Shown piece after piece: positions 12,977 to 22,132 of a stretch of DNA of 24,422 nucleotides (positions within the stretch are counted from its first letter, which is position 1; each line of letters begins with the position of its first letter). The DNA lies in contig JBGVMW010000132.1 in the NCBI GenBank assembly GCA_045125095.1, positions 1 through 24,422 of the forward strand, read 5' to 3'. Source of the stretch: JBGVMW01 sp045125095 (GTDB lineage: Bacteria > Bacillota > Clostridia > Lachnospirales > Lachnospiraceae). The translations under genes were made by a program, and so were the position numbers. The notes below the pieces were generated by a model, which was given only the letters and a program-made list of their open reading frames with translations, had not been told where the DNA came from and ran no database searches.

Positions 12977-14101
12977 ATGAATACAGAATTACTGGAGGCA
13001 TTGGAATGTTTAGAGAGAGAAAAGGACATCAGCAGAGAAACGATGTTAGAAGCCATTGAGAACTCTCTTATTATTGCCTGCAAGAACCATTTTGGAAAAG
13101 CGGATAATGTGAAAGTAGAAATGAATCATGATACCTGCGAATACAAGGTATATGCAGAAAAAAACGTTGTGGAAACTGTGGAAGACAGCGTAGTAGAGAT
13201 TAGCTTGATTGATGCAAAAATGATTGACAGCAAGTATGAACTTGGTGATGTGGTAAATGTTGAAATCAAATCAAAAGAATTTGGACGTATCGCTACACAG
13301 AATGCAAAGAATGTTATTTTGCAGAAGATTCGTGAAGAAGAACGCAAAATGTTGTACGACCAGTATTACGGAAAAGAAAAGGACGTAGTAACTGGAATTA
13401 TCCAGAGACAGATTGGCGATAAGATTAGTGTCAACTTAGGAAAAGTAGATGCTGTTATGAATGCCAATGAACAGGTTAAGTCAGAAAAATATTTACCAAC
13501 AGAGCGTTTGAAGGTATATATTTTAGAAGTAAAGGATACCAATAAAGGACCTAGAATTTCCGTTTCCAGAACGCATCCGGAATTAGTGAAGCGATTGTTC
13601 GAGTCTGAAGTAACAGAAGTGAAAGACGGAATCGTTGAGATTAAGAGTATTGCAAGAGAAGCAGGTTCCAGAACCAAGATTGCAGTATGGTCCAATAATC
13701 CTGATGTAGATCCAGTTGGTGCATGTGTAGGTATCAATGGCGCTCGTGTCAATGCAATTGTAAATGAGCTTCGTGGAGAAAAGATTGATATCATTAACTG
13801 GAGCGAAAATGCAGCCGTTTTAATTGAGAATGCATTAAGTCCGGCTAAGGTAGTATCTGTCATTGCAGATGCTGATGAAAAGACAGCACAGGTAGTTGTT
13901 CCGGATTATCAGTTATCTCTTGCAATCGGTAAAGAAGGTCAGAATGCAAGATTAGCTGCAAGATTGACAGGATTTAAGATTGATATTAAGAGCGAATCTC
14001 AGGCGAGAGCAAATGGGGAATTAGAATATCAGAATATGAATACAGCAAGCAATGCAGTGGAAGAAACGGTATTGGATGAAGCTGTAAGTGAAGAAGAATA
14101 A
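12977..14101 (+). CDS. nusA: Transcription termination/antitermination factor NusA
   Basis: A 374-residue factor that binds RNA polymerase and nascent RNA to modulate pausing, termination and antitermination. Order: N-terminal RNAP-binding domain (MNTELLEALECLEREKDISR onward), S1 domain (about 130-200, GIIQRQIGDKISVNLG), KH1 (from about 241, VDPVGACVGINGARVNAI) and KH2 (from about 313, LAIGKEGQNARLAARLTG). The C-terminal acidic repeats of proteobacteria are absent, as normal in Firmicutes. I chose ATG 12977, with GGAGG at 12961-12965 upstream; an upstream TTG at 12959 overlaps that site. Length is usual. Confidence 0.96.
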   Translation: MNTELLEALECLEREKDISRETMLEAIENSLIIACKNHFGKADNVKVEMNHDTCEYKVYAEKNVVETVEDSVVEISLIDAKMIDSKYELGDVVNVEIKSKEFGRIATQNAKNVILQKIREEERKMLYDQYYGKEKDVVTGIIQRQIGDKISVNLGKVDAVMNANEQVKSEKYLPTERLKVYILEVKDTNKGPRISVSRTHPELVKRLFESEVTEVKDGIVEIKSIAREAGSRTKIAVWSNNPDVDPVGACVGINGARVNAIVNELRGEKIDIINWSENAAVLIENALSPAKVVSVIADADEKTAQVVVPDYQLSLAIGKEGQNARLAARLTGFKIDIKSESQARANGELEYQNMNTASNAVEETVLDEAVSEEE

Positions 14102-14123
14102 GCATAAAACACAGGGAGAATAT

Positions 14124-14405
14124 ATGGCAGTAACGAAAAAGGTTCCGTTAAGACAATGTGTTGGATGCGGTGAAATGAAAAATAAACGTGAAATGATGCG
14201 AGTGTTGAAGACTTCAGAAGAAGAAATTATTTTAGATACTACCGGAAAGAAAAATGGGAGAGGTGCGTATCTTTGTAAAGATGGCGCGTGTTTAGCGAAA
14301 GCAATTAAGACAAAGGGCTTAGAACGCTCTCTTAAAATCTCTATTCCGGCTGAGGTATATGACACGTTACAAAAGGAGTTTGAAGCGTTTGAAACAGCAG
14401 AATAA
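14124..14405 (+). CDS. ylxR: YlxR (RnpM) RNA-binding protein
   Basis: A 93-residue DUF448 protein. LRQCVGCGEMKNKREMMRV and GKKNGRGAYLCKDGACLAKA are the family signatures. The Bacillus and Streptococcus homologs lie between nusA and infB; the Bacillus protein is now linked to RNase P regulation (RnpM). ATG 14124 follows AGGGAGAA; the frame extends upstream into nusA but without a ribosome site. The 3' end overlaps ylxQ by 17 bases, suggesting coupling. Confidence 0.93.
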   Translation: MAVTKKVPLRQCVGCGEMKNKREMMRVLKTSEEEIILDTTGKKNGRGAYLCKDGACLAKAIKTKGLERSLKISIPAEVYDTLQKEFEAFETAE

Positions 14406-14721
14406 AGTATTTTCCATGCTAGGTCTTGCCACGAGAGCAGGTAGAATAGCCAGTGGTGAGTTCATGACAGAGACTTCTGTTAAGAAGGGAAAGGCGGTAT
14501 TAGTGATTGTTGCCGGGGATGCATCAGATAACACAAAAAAGATGTTTACCAATATGTGCAGTTTTTATGAGGTACCGATTTACTTCTATGGAACGAAGGA
14601 AACGTTAGGTCATGCAATTGGAAAGGATATCAGGGCATCGTTAGCAGTGTTAGATGAAGGATTTGCCAATTCTATCATAAAAAACATTGAAGCAGAAATG
14701 CGTAATGCCAGTACAGAATAA
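14389..14721 (+). CDS. ylxQ: L7Ae-family ribosomal protein YlxQ
   Basis: About 110 residues of the L7Ae/L30e RNA-binding fold, a predicted K-turn RNA binder of unknown detailed role. Signatures are MLGLATRAGRIASGEFMTE, VKKGKAVLVIVAGDAS and DNTKKMFTNMCSFYEVP. Start choice is uncertain: TTG 14389 has AAAGGAG ten bases upstream, while an ATG at 14359 and TTG 14380 have poor spacing. It overlaps ylxR, and infB follows after 20 bases. Confidence 0.9.
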   Translation: MKQQNKVFSMLGLATRAGRIASGEFMTETSVKKGKAVLVIVAGDASDNTKKMFTNMCSFYEVPIYFYGTKETLGHAIGKDIRASLAVLDEGFANSIIKNIEAEMRNASTE

Positions 14722-14741
14722 AATTGAAATGGAGGAAAGTA

Positions 14742-17399
14742 ATGGCTAATATAAGAGTGCGAGACTTTGCCAAGGATTTGGGAAAAGAAAATAAAGAGTT
14801 ATTATCAATATTGAAGGCACAGGGAATTGAAAAAACGGCAGCCAGCAATATTGATGATGCACAGCAGAAGATGATTATGGATGCAATCGGAGGAAAAAAA
14901 GAAGCTGAAAAGCAACCTGTTCAGGCGGAAGTAAAAGAAAAGGCAGATCAGCCTGTGAAAGCAGAGGATAAAAAGTCCAACATTACATCTGTATATAATC
15001 CGCAGAATAGTAAGAATAACAGAAACGGTAATAACGGACAGCGCAATAATTACAGTAGTAATAATAATCAGAAAAACGGTCAGCCGAGGGGCGAGAATCA
15101 GAATCGTGGCAATAATCGTAATGAACAGCAGAACCGTAACAATAACCGTAATGATCAGAATCGCGGAAACAATCGAAATGGCCAGGGTGAGAATCGCCAG
15201 CGCAATTTTGATAACCGCAACGGTGAACACGGTAATAATGGACAAAATCGCAACGATAATAGAAACAATGACCGCGGATTTAACCGTAATAATGATAGAA
15301 ATAACGGAAATAATAATTACCGCAATGGTGGCCGTTCCGACAGAGCTGGTCAGGATGGAAAGCGTAATTTTGATAATAACAGACGACCAGCTAGTAAAGA
15401 TAACAGATCAGCAGCTGCTGTTATTCCACCAGCACCAAAGATGGAGCGTTCAGAGAAGGCAAACAGACGTGCGCAGAATGAGAGAAACTCTTATGATAAT
15501 GATAAATACAATAAGAGTGAAAAGCGTAAGGAAGAATTAGAAAGCCGTAATGAGCAGAATTTGAAGATGAGCAAGAACAAGGATGGCAAGGGTAATAAAA
15601 ACAACCGTCCAACACCACCACAGAAACAGGAGCCAAAAGAAGAAGTGATTAAGACTATGGTACTTCCGGAATCCTTAACCATTAAGGAATTAGCGGATAA
15701 AATGAAAATACAGCCTTCTGCAATTGTGAAGCAGTTATTTTTACAAGGTAAAATGGTAACTGTAAATCAGGAAATCGATTATGCAATGGCAGAAGAAATT
15801 GCGTTAGAATACAATTATATCTGTGAGCCAGAAGAAAAGATTGATGTGATCGCAGAATTGTTAAAAGAAGAAGAAGAAAAAGAAGAAGATTTAGTAACAA
15901 GACCACCAGTAGTCTGCGTTATGGGTCACGTTGACCACGGTAAAACATCTCTGTTAGATGCAATCCGTAATACACATGTGATTGATAGAGAAGCAGGCGG
16001 TATTACCCAGCACATCGGTGCTTACGTTGTAAATCACAATGGTCAGAAGGTTACATTCTTAGATACACCTGGACACGAAGCATTTACTGCTATGCGTATG
16101 CGTGGTGCCAATTCAACAGATATTGCTATTTTAGTGGTAGCAGCAGATGATGGTGTAATGCCTCAGACAGTAGAAGCGATCAGTCACGCAAAGGCAGCAG
16201 GTATTGAAATTATTGTTGCCATCAACAAGATTGATAAACCAAGTGCGAATATCGAAAGAGTAAAACAAGAATTATCAGAGTATGAACTTGTTCCGGAAGA
16301 TTGGGGCGGAAGCACCATTTTTGTACCAGTATCTGCACGTACACAGGAAGGAATCGAAGAATTATTAGAAATGATCCTTTTAACAGCAGAAGTTTGTGAA
16401 TTAAAAGCTAATCCAAATCGTTTGGCCAGAGGTCTGGTTATTGAAGCGCAGCTTGACAAAGGTAAAGGACCAGTTGCTACTGTTTTAGTTCAGAAAGGTA
16501 CATTACACGTTGGAGATACCATTGCTGCAGGTGCCTGCTATGGTAAAGTACGTGCCATGATGGATGACAAGGGGCGTCGTGTAAAAGAAGCCGATCCGTC
16601 TACTCCAGTTGAGATTTTAGGTTTAAATGATGTACCAAATGCTGGTGAAATTGTAATTGCTACGCAGAATGATAAGGATGCAAGAAACTTTGCAGAGACC
16701 TTTATTTCTGAAGGCAGAGAGAGAATGCTGGAAGAGACAAAGAACAAGATGTCATTGGATGATTTGTTCTCTCAGATTCAGGCTGGTAACTTAAAGGAAT
16801 TAAACATCATTGTAAAAGCAGACGTTCAGGGTTCTGTAGAAGCAGTGAAGCAGAGTCTTGTAAAACTGTCAAATGAAGAAGTAATCGTTAAGATTATTCA
16901 TGGCGGTGTAGGTGCAATTAACGAATCGGATGTTTCTTTAGCAGCAGCATCGAATGCAATTATCATTGGATTTAACGTTCGCGTGGATGCGACAGCAAAG
17001 GCAACAGCAGATCATGAAGGTGTGGATGTTCGTTTATATCGTGTCATCTACCAGGCGATTGAAGATGTAGAAGCTGCGATGAAGGGATTGTTAGATCCTG
17101 TATTTGAAGAACAGGTAATTGGACACGCAGAAGTAAGACAGTTGTTCAAGGCTTCAGGTGTTGGTACGATTGCAGGTTCTTATGTGTTAGATGGCTCCTT
17201 CAAGAGAGATTGTTCTGTGCGTATCACACGTGAAGGTAGTCAGATATTTGAAGGTCCTTTAGCATCCTTAAAGAGATTCAAGGATGATGTAAAGGAAGTA
17301 AAAGCAGGCTACGAATGTGGTCTTGTATTTGAGAAGTTTAACGATTTGAGCGAAGGCGATATCGTAGAAGCTTATATTATGGTAGAGGTGCCTAGATAA
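14742..17399 (+). CDS. infB: Translation initiation factor IF-2 with Asn/Arg-rich N-terminal region
   Basis: An 885-residue GTPase that places fMet-tRNA on the 30S subunit and promotes subunit joining. Order: an N-terminal IF2_N helical domain (about 1-50); a Lys/Glu segment; a low-complexity Asn/Arg/Gly/Gln region (about 85-225); a charged linker; a second IF2_N (about 307-357, LTIKELADKMKIQPSAIVK); the G domain (about 385-555); then domains II, III and the fMet-tRNA-binding C2. G motifs: GHVDHGKTS, GGITQHIGAY, DTPGHEAF, NKID. The core is conventional; the Asn-rich segment is unusually skewed. ATG 14742 follows GGAGGAAAGTA. The stop overlaps rbfA (TAATG). Confidence 0.98.
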   Translation: MANIRVRDFAKDLGKENKELLSILKAQGIEKTAASNIDDAQQKMIMDAIGGKKEAEKQPVQAEVKEKADQPVKAEDKKSNITSVYNPQNSKNNRNGNNGQRNNYSSNNNQKNGQPRGENQNRGNNRNEQQNRNNNRNDQNRGNNRNGQGENRQRNFDNRNGEHGNNGQNRNDNRNNDRGFNRNNDRNNGNNNYRNGGRSDRAGQDGKRNFDNNRRPASKDNRSAAAVIPPAPKMERSEKANRRAQNERNSYDNDKYNKSEKRKEELESRNEQNLKMSKNKDGKGNKNNRPTPPQKQEPKEEVIKTMVLPESLTIKELADKMKIQPSAIVKQLFLQGKMVTVNQEIDYAMAEEIALEYNYICEPEEKIDVIAELLKEEEEKEEDLVTRPPVVCVMGHVDHGKTSLLDAIRNTHVIDREAGGITQHIGAYVVNHNGQKVTFLDTPGHEAFTAMRMRGANSTDIAILVVAADDGVMPQTVEAISHAKAAGIEIIVAINKIDKPSANIERVKQELSEYELVPEDWGGSTIFVPVSARTQEGIEELLEMILLTAEVCELKANPNRLARGLVIEAQLDKGKGPVATVLVQKGTLHVGDTIAAGACYGKVRAMMDDKGRRVKEADPSTPVEILGLNDVPNAGEIVIATQNDKDARNFAETFISEGRERMLEETKNKMSLDDLFSQIQAGNLKELNIIVKADVQGSVEAVKQSLVKLSNEEVIVKIIHGGVGAINESDVSLAAASNAIIIGFNVRVDATAKATADHEGVDVRLYRVIYQAIEDVEAAMKGLLDPVFEEQVIGHAEVRQLFKASGVGTIAGSYVLDGSFKRDCSVRITREGSQIFEGPLASLKRFKDDVKEVKAGYECGLVFEKFNDLSEGDIVEAYIMVEVPR

Positions 17400-17794
17400 T
17401 GAGAAAAAATAGTATCAAGAATACACGTATCAATGGCGAAGTTATGAGAGAATTAAGCAATATCATCCGTGGGAATATAAAAGACCCACGGATTCATCCC
17501 ATGACTTCAGTGGTAAGTGTAGAGGTGGCTCCGGATTTAAAGAGCTGCCGCGCGTATATCAGCGTATTAGGTGACGAGCAGGCAAGAAAAGATACACTTG
17601 CAGGACTTCGAAGCGCAGAAGGATATATCCGCAGAGAGTTAGCACGTTCCATTAATTTAAGAAATACGCCAGAGATTACATTTATCATGGATCAGTCCAT
17701 TGAATATGGTGTAAATATGACAAAATTAATTAACGATGTGACAGCTCCTCTTCATGAACAGGAAGAAGAGGACGAGGAAGACGAAGAAGTATAA
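17399..17794 (+). CDS. rbfA: Ribosome-binding factor A
   Basis: A 131-residue KH-fold protein that binds the 30S subunit during late 16S rRNA maturation. RINGEVMRELSNIIRGNIKD, SVVSVEVAPDLKSCRAYISV and a terminal ITFIMDQSIEYGVNMTKLI are typical. A strongly acidic tail (EEEDEEDEE) follows. The start shares bases with the infB stop, indicating coupling. The usual neighbours, infB upstream and the NrnA-like gene downstream, are present. Confidence 0.96.
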   Translation: MRKNSIKNTRINGEVMRELSNIIRGNIKDPRIHPMTSVVSVEVAPDLKSCRAYISVLGDEQARKDTLAGLRSAEGYIRRELARSINLRNTPEITFIMDQSIEYGVNMTKLINDVTAPLHEQEEEDEEDEEV

Positions 17795-17818
17795 GCAGGA
17801 AGGGTGTAGGATAAGTAG

Positions 17819-18781
17819 ATGAACTGGTTAGATGAGCTGTTGGCAGGAGTAGAGACAGTTGCTATTGGTGGACATATCAGACCGGATGGTGATTGTGTAG
17901 GTTCCTGTCTAGGCCTTAAAAACTATATTATGGAGAATTATCCAGTAAAAAATGTAGAAGTATTTATGGAAAAACCGTCCAAAGTTTTTTCGTATTTAAA
18001 AGGGTTTGATGACATATGTTCAGATTTTTCTACTAATAACCAATATGACATTTTTTTTGCATTAGACTGCGGTGATACAGAACGTTTAGGTGATGCATAT
18101 CGAATATTTGAAAATGCCGGAAAAACAGTATGTATCGACCATCATATCAGCAATACCGGTTATGGTAATGTAAATCGTATTGATGGAGCAATTGGTTCTA
18201 CCTGTGAAATATTATTTGATTTGATGGAAAAAGATAAGATTTCACAGGAAACTGCCGCAGCAATTTATACTGGTATTATTCATGATACCGGTGTGTTAAA
18301 ATACTCCAATACAACTTCGAAAACGCTGCAGGCAGTAGGGGTTCTTATGGATAAGGGGGTACCATTTACGAAAATTATTGATGATACCTTTTATACAAAA
18401 ACCTATGTGCAGAAGCAGATATTAGGAAGAGCGTTGCTTGAGAGTATATTATTGTTTGATGGAAAATGCATTGCTTCTGTTATTCGTAAGCGTGACATGG
18501 ATTTTTATAATGTCACATCAAAGGATATGGATGGCATTGTGAGCGAATTACTCACTACAGAAGGAGTAGAGGTGGCGATCTTTTTGTATGAAATGGAGCC
18601 ACAGAGCTTTAAAGTTAGTCTGCGTTCCAGGGAGTTGGTAGATGTAAGTATAATAGCTTCCTACTTTGGTGGCGGAGGTCATGTGAGAGCTGCCGGATGT
18701 AGTATGGAAGGCTCTCCATATGATGTGATTAACAATGTGACACTGCATATTGAAAAACAGTTTTTGGAGCATCGGCAATGA
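17819..18781 (+). CDS. nrnA: DHH/DHHA1 phosphoesterase, NrnA-type nanoRNase / pAp phosphatase
   Basis: A 320-residue bifunctional oligoribonuclease and 3'-phosphoadenosine-5'-phosphate phosphatase of the DHH superfamily. Metal-binding motifs are GGHIRPDGDCVGS (near residue 20), ALDCGD, and the eponymous CIDHHIS. The C-terminal DHHA1 domain carries the substrate glycine loop GGGGHVRAAG. The location between rbfA and truB is conserved in Firmicutes. Related DHH proteins hydrolyse c-di-AMP linear products; membership in the NrnA clade rests on context and length. The stop overlaps truB (ATGA). Confidence 0.93.
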   Translation: MNWLDELLAGVETVAIGGHIRPDGDCVGSCLGLKNYIMENYPVKNVEVFMEKPSKVFSYLKGFDDICSDFSTNNQYDIFFALDCGDTERLGDAYRIFENAGKTVCIDHHISNTGYGNVNRIDGAIGSTCEILFDLMEKDKISQETAAAIYTGIIHDTGVLKYSNTTSKTLQAVGVLMDKGVPFTKIIDDTFYTKTYVQKQILGRALLESILLFDGKCIASVIRKRDMDFYNVTSKDMDGIVSELLTTEGVEVAIFLYEMEPQSFKVSLRSRELVDVSIIASYFGGGGHVRAAGCSMEGSPYDVINNVTLHIEKQFLEHRQ

Positions 18782-19677
18782 TAGATGGAATTATTAACAT
18801 TTATAAAGAAAAGGGTTACACATCTCATGATGTTGTGGCAAAACTCAGAGGTATACTGAAGCAGAAGAAAATTGGTCATACGGGAACGCTGGATCCGGAT
18901 GCAGAAGGGGTATTACCTGTTTGCTTAGGCAAAGCAACCAGACTGTGTGAGTTTTTAACTGATAAAGTAAAAACATATGAAACAGTGATGCGCTTGGGAA
19001 TCACCACTGATACACAGGATATCAGCGGAACCGTATGGAAGGAGCAGGAGGTTACTGTATCAGAACAGCAGATACGGGAAATTGCTTCTTCCATGATTGG
19101 GGAATCGATGCAGGTTCCACCAATGTATTCTGCAATTAAGGTGAATGGCAAGAAGTTATATGAACTTGCCAGAGAGGGTGTTGAAATTGAACGACAGCCA
19201 CGCCCGATTACCGTGTATGAGTTAGAGATAGTAGCGGTGGATCTTCCTTATGTAAGTATGCGCATTACCTGTTCTAAGGGTACTTATATCAGAACTATAT
19301 GCCATGATATCGGTGAAAAGGCGGGTTGTGGAGCTTGTATGGCAAAGCTGACAAGAACAAAAGTAAGTTGTTTTGATATAAAAGACAGTATTACACTGGA
19401 AAAAGTAGAAGAACTACGTGATAATGGAGCGTTAGCAGAACAGATAGTATCTGTGGAACAGATGCTGGCAGAATATCCTGCTGTAAAAGCGCTTCCGGAA
19501 GGTGATAAGCTTCTACATAATGGAAATAGCATTTTTGCGAATCAGGTTGAACTACAAGATGTTACATGCAAAAAAGACGTGCGCGTTCGCATGTATGACA
19601 GTGCAGGTGTATTTATTGGTATTTATTTTTTTGAAAATAACAAGAAACTAAAACCGTTTAAAATGTTTTTATCGTAA
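18778..19677 (+). CDS. truB: tRNA pseudouridine-55 synthase
   Basis: A 299-residue enzyme making pseudouridine 55 in the T-loop of tRNAs. The catalytic Asp is in GHTGTLDPDAEGVLPV (Asp39), following GYTSHDVV. Other blocks are LGKATRLCEFL, VPPMYSAIKVNGKKLYELAR, ISCSKGTYIR-like ITCSKGTYIRTICHDIG and the LTRTKV near the C-terminal third. It starts within the nrnA stop and precedes ribF by 20 bases. Confidence 0.97.
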   Translation: MIDGIINIYKEKGYTSHDVVAKLRGILKQKKIGHTGTLDPDAEGVLPVCLGKATRLCEFLTDKVKTYETVMRLGITTDTQDISGTVWKEQEVTVSEQQIREIASSMIGESMQVPPMYSAIKVNGKKLYELAREGVEIERQPRPITVYELEIVAVDLPYVSMRITCSKGTYIRTICHDIGEKAGCGACMAKLTRTKVSCFDIKDSITLEKVEELRDNGALAEQIVSVEQMLAEYPAVKALPEGDKLLHNGNSIFANQVELQDVTCKKDVRVRMYDSAGVFIGIYFFENNKKLKPFKMFLS

Positions 19678-19697
19678 CAGAAATAAGAGGTATTTGT

Positions 19698-20618
19698 ATG
19701 GAATACTGTACAGGCAGAACAGAATTTGATATACAGGAAAATGCAGCCATTACATTAGGAAAATTTGACGGCGTACATGCTGGACACAGGAAGCTGATGA
19801 AACGGATTTTAGAACATAAAAAACAGGGCTGTAAGGCGGTAGTTTTTACTTTTGATGCTCCGCCTTATTCTGTTTTACGTCATGAAAAACCGCAGATACT
19901 TACCACCAATGAAGAACGCAGAATTATATTGGAACGGTTGGGAATCGATTTTTTGGTAGAATGTCCTTTTGTATCAGAGATTATCGGCATGGAACCAGAA
20001 GAGTTTATAAAACGTATTTTGGTTGACCGGTTAAAAGCAAAATATATTGTAATTGGAACAGATTTTCGATTTGGGCATAACCGTAGAGGGGATGCCAAAA
20101 TGTTAGCAGAGTATGCTGCTACATATGGATATGAGTTAGAAATAGTAGAAAAAGAAGTATATGAGAATGATGTTATTAGTAGCACCAGAATTCGTGGTGT
20201 ATTAGAAGCGGGCGACATGGAAGCAGCTTCTATGTTGCTGGATGGTCCTTATCATGTGATGGGTAAAGTAATGCATGGTAAGGAATTAGGGCGTCAGATT
20301 GGAATACCGACTGTGAATCTGATACCGGATGAAGGAAAGATGCTTCCCCCAAACGGTGTGTATTTCTCCAGAACGGTGACAGAGAATGGTGCGTATTATG
20401 GAGTTACAAATATTGGTATAAATCCCACTGTGGAGCATGGTACAACCAGAAAAGTAGAAACAAATCTCTTTGATTATACAGGGGATTTGTATGATACCTG
20501 GATTGATGTAGAGCTTTACCATTGGGAACGAAAAGAAAGAAAATTTTTGTCTGTGGATGATTTACAGAAGCAGATGTTTCATGATATAGTGTTGTCGAAA
20601 AACTATTTTAGGAGGTAA
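19698..20618 (+). CDS. ribF: Bifunctional riboflavin kinase / FAD synthetase
   Basis: A 306-residue enzyme converting riboflavin to FMN and FAD. The N-terminal adenylyltransferase carries GKFDGVHAGH (the nucleotidyl-transferase HxGH) and TDFRFGHNRRGD, with STRIRGVLEAGD at the domain junction. The C-terminal flavokinase has GKELGRQIGIPTVNL and GVYFSRT, plus the terminal Lys/Glu helix. Following truB, as in many Firmicutes. AGAGG precedes ATG 19698. The next gene starts seven bases after the stop. Confidence 0.96.
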   Translation: MEYCTGRTEFDIQENAAITLGKFDGVHAGHRKLMKRILEHKKQGCKAVVFTFDAPPYSVLRHEKPQILTTNEERRIILERLGIDFLVECPFVSEIIGMEPEEFIKRILVDRLKAKYIVIGTDFRFGHNRRGDAKMLAEYAATYGYELEIVEKEVYENDVISSTRIRGVLEAGDMEAASMLLDGPYHVMGKVMHGKELGRQIGIPTVNLIPDEGKMLPPNGVYFSRTVTENGAYYGVTNIGINPTVEHGTTRKVETNLFDYTGDLYDTWIDVELYHWERKERKFLSVDDLQKQMFHDIVLSKNYFRR

Positions 20619-20625
20619 CGAGTGT

Positions 20626-22113
20626 ATGGATATGCGTGGTCTGGATACCAAAGTACGCAAACGACGTCAGGAAGTGTTTACGGAAATTGCAAAAGTTGCC
20701 TATAATTCCGAAAACCTTGTAAATGATATTGAAGAAATGCCTTACAAAATTGTTCATACAGATAAGTCTGAGTACTGGGAAAATGTGTACCGTGAACGTG
20801 CAGTTGTGCGTGAACAAATCAGACTGGCAATGGGATTGTCATTGAGACCGGAAAATAAGCCGGTACATGCTACTCAGGGTGTTGAGGAAAGTAATATTGC
20901 TGAGAAATATTATGAGCCGCCGCTTATGCAGGTAATTCCATCCGCGTGTAATATGTGTGAAGAAAATAAATATGTAATCAGCGATCAATGTCAGGGGTGT
21001 ATGGCGCAGCCTTGTTCCGAAGTGTGTCCGCGAGGTGCTATTAGTTATGAGCATGGTAAATCAGTAATCGACCAGACAAAATGTATTAAGTGTGGAAAAT
21101 GCCGTGATGCCTGCCCATATGACGCAATTACAAGACATAGCAGACCGTGTCAGCATGCATGTGGTGTTAAGGCAATTAAATCAGATGAGTTGGGACGAGC
21201 TTACATTGATTCTGCTTTGTGTGTCTCCTGTGGTATGTGTATGGTGAGTTGTCCGTTTGGTGCAATTGCGGATAAGTCACAGATTCTGCAGTTGATTCGT
21301 GCAATGCAGTCAGGGCGGGATATCTATGTCGCTTTGGCACCTGCTTTTGTAGGACAGTTTGGTGCAGATGCTACCCCTGAGAAAATAAAAGCAGCATTGT
21401 TGGAACTAGGATTTAAAGGTGTGTATGAAGTAGCAGTTGGTGCAGATGAAGGGGCTATGGAGGAAGCAAAACACTATGTGGACGAAGTGGCAACCGGAAA
21501 AGTACCATTTTTATTGACATCCTGTTGTCCATCCTGGGCAAGTCTGGCGAAAAAGCATTTTCCGGATGTGATTAACAATATATCAAACGCATTGACTCCG
21601 ATGGTTGCGACAGCAAGAATGATAAAACAGGAGCATCCAGAGGCTGGTGTTGTTTTCATAGGACCATGTGCTGCTAAAAAATTAGAAGCTTCAAGAAGAA
21701 CTGTTCGAAGTGATGTGGATTTTGTTATTACATTTGAAGAGTTAAGTGCTATGTTTACAGCAAAGGGCATTTATCTGAATGAGGCTGAAGATATTGATGC
21801 ATTGCAGGATGCTACAGCAGCAGGTCGTGGCTATGCAGTAGCTGGTGGTGTTGCAGGAGCCATTGAAGAGTGTATTAAGGAATATTATCCGGGAACAGAG
21901 GTTCATATTGAACATGCAGAAGGACTTGACGAATGTCGTAAGATGTTGCTTCTTGCCAAAGCTGGAAAAAAGAATGGCTGTCTGATTGAGGGTATGGCTT
22001 GCCCGGGTGGTTGTGTAGCTGGTGCTGGTACGAATATACCAATTGCAAAAGCGAAAGTGGAAGTTAAGAAATTTGCAGAACGAGCAGAGAAAAAACTGCC
22101 GGATAAGGAATAG
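20626..22113 (+). CDS. Monomeric [FeFe]-hydrogenase-like iron-sulfur protein, probably group B
   Basis: A 495-residue protein. Its N-terminal half carries [4Fe-4S] motifs: CQGCMAQPCSEVCPRGAI, CIKCGKCRDACP and CVSCGMCMVSCPFGAI, with an extra CQHAC in between. The C-terminal half is an [FeFe]-hydrogenase H-cluster domain: L1 TSCCPSW (residues 298-304), L2 GPCAAKK (346-352, Met replaced by Gly against the classic MPCxxK), and L3 GMACPGGCVAGAG (456-468). All four cluster-ligating Cys and the proton-relay Cys are present, so activity is possible. The L2/L3 variants fit group B, whose physiological role is poorly known. No HydE/F/G maturase is in the window. AGGAGG precedes the start; it is in line with ribF and yqeG. 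Confidence 0.88.
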   Translation: MDMRGLDTKVRKRRQEVFTEIAKVAYNSENLVNDIEEMPYKIVHTDKSEYWENVYRERAVVREQIRLAMGLSLRPENKPVHATQGVEESNIAEKYYEPPLMQVIPSACNMCEENKYVISDQCQGCMAQPCSEVCPRGAISYEHGKSVIDQTKCIKCGKCRDACPYDAITRHSRPCQHACGVKAIKSDELGRAYIDSALCVSCGMCMVSCPFGAIADKSQILQLIRAMQSGRDIYVALAPAFVGQFGADATPEKIKAALLELGFKGVYEVAVGADEGAMEEAKHYVDEVATGKVPFLLTSCCPSWASLAKKHFPDVINNISNALTPMVATARMIKQEHPEAGVVFIGPCAAKKLEASRRTVRSDVDFVITFEELSAMFTAKGIYLNEAEDIDALQDATAAGRGYAVAGGVAGAIEECIKEYYPGTEVHIEHAEGLDECRKMLLLAKAGKKNGCLIEGMACPGGCVAGAGTNIPIAKAKVEVKKFAERAEKKLPDKE

Positions 22114-22132
22114 GCGGAGGAATTGCAGTAGG

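Noticed and set aside
15106..15540. 144-codon ORF in the Asn-rich part of infB
   Set aside because: A frame shadow of the repetitive AAT/CGT codons; yields Ile/Met/Thr-rich low complexity.
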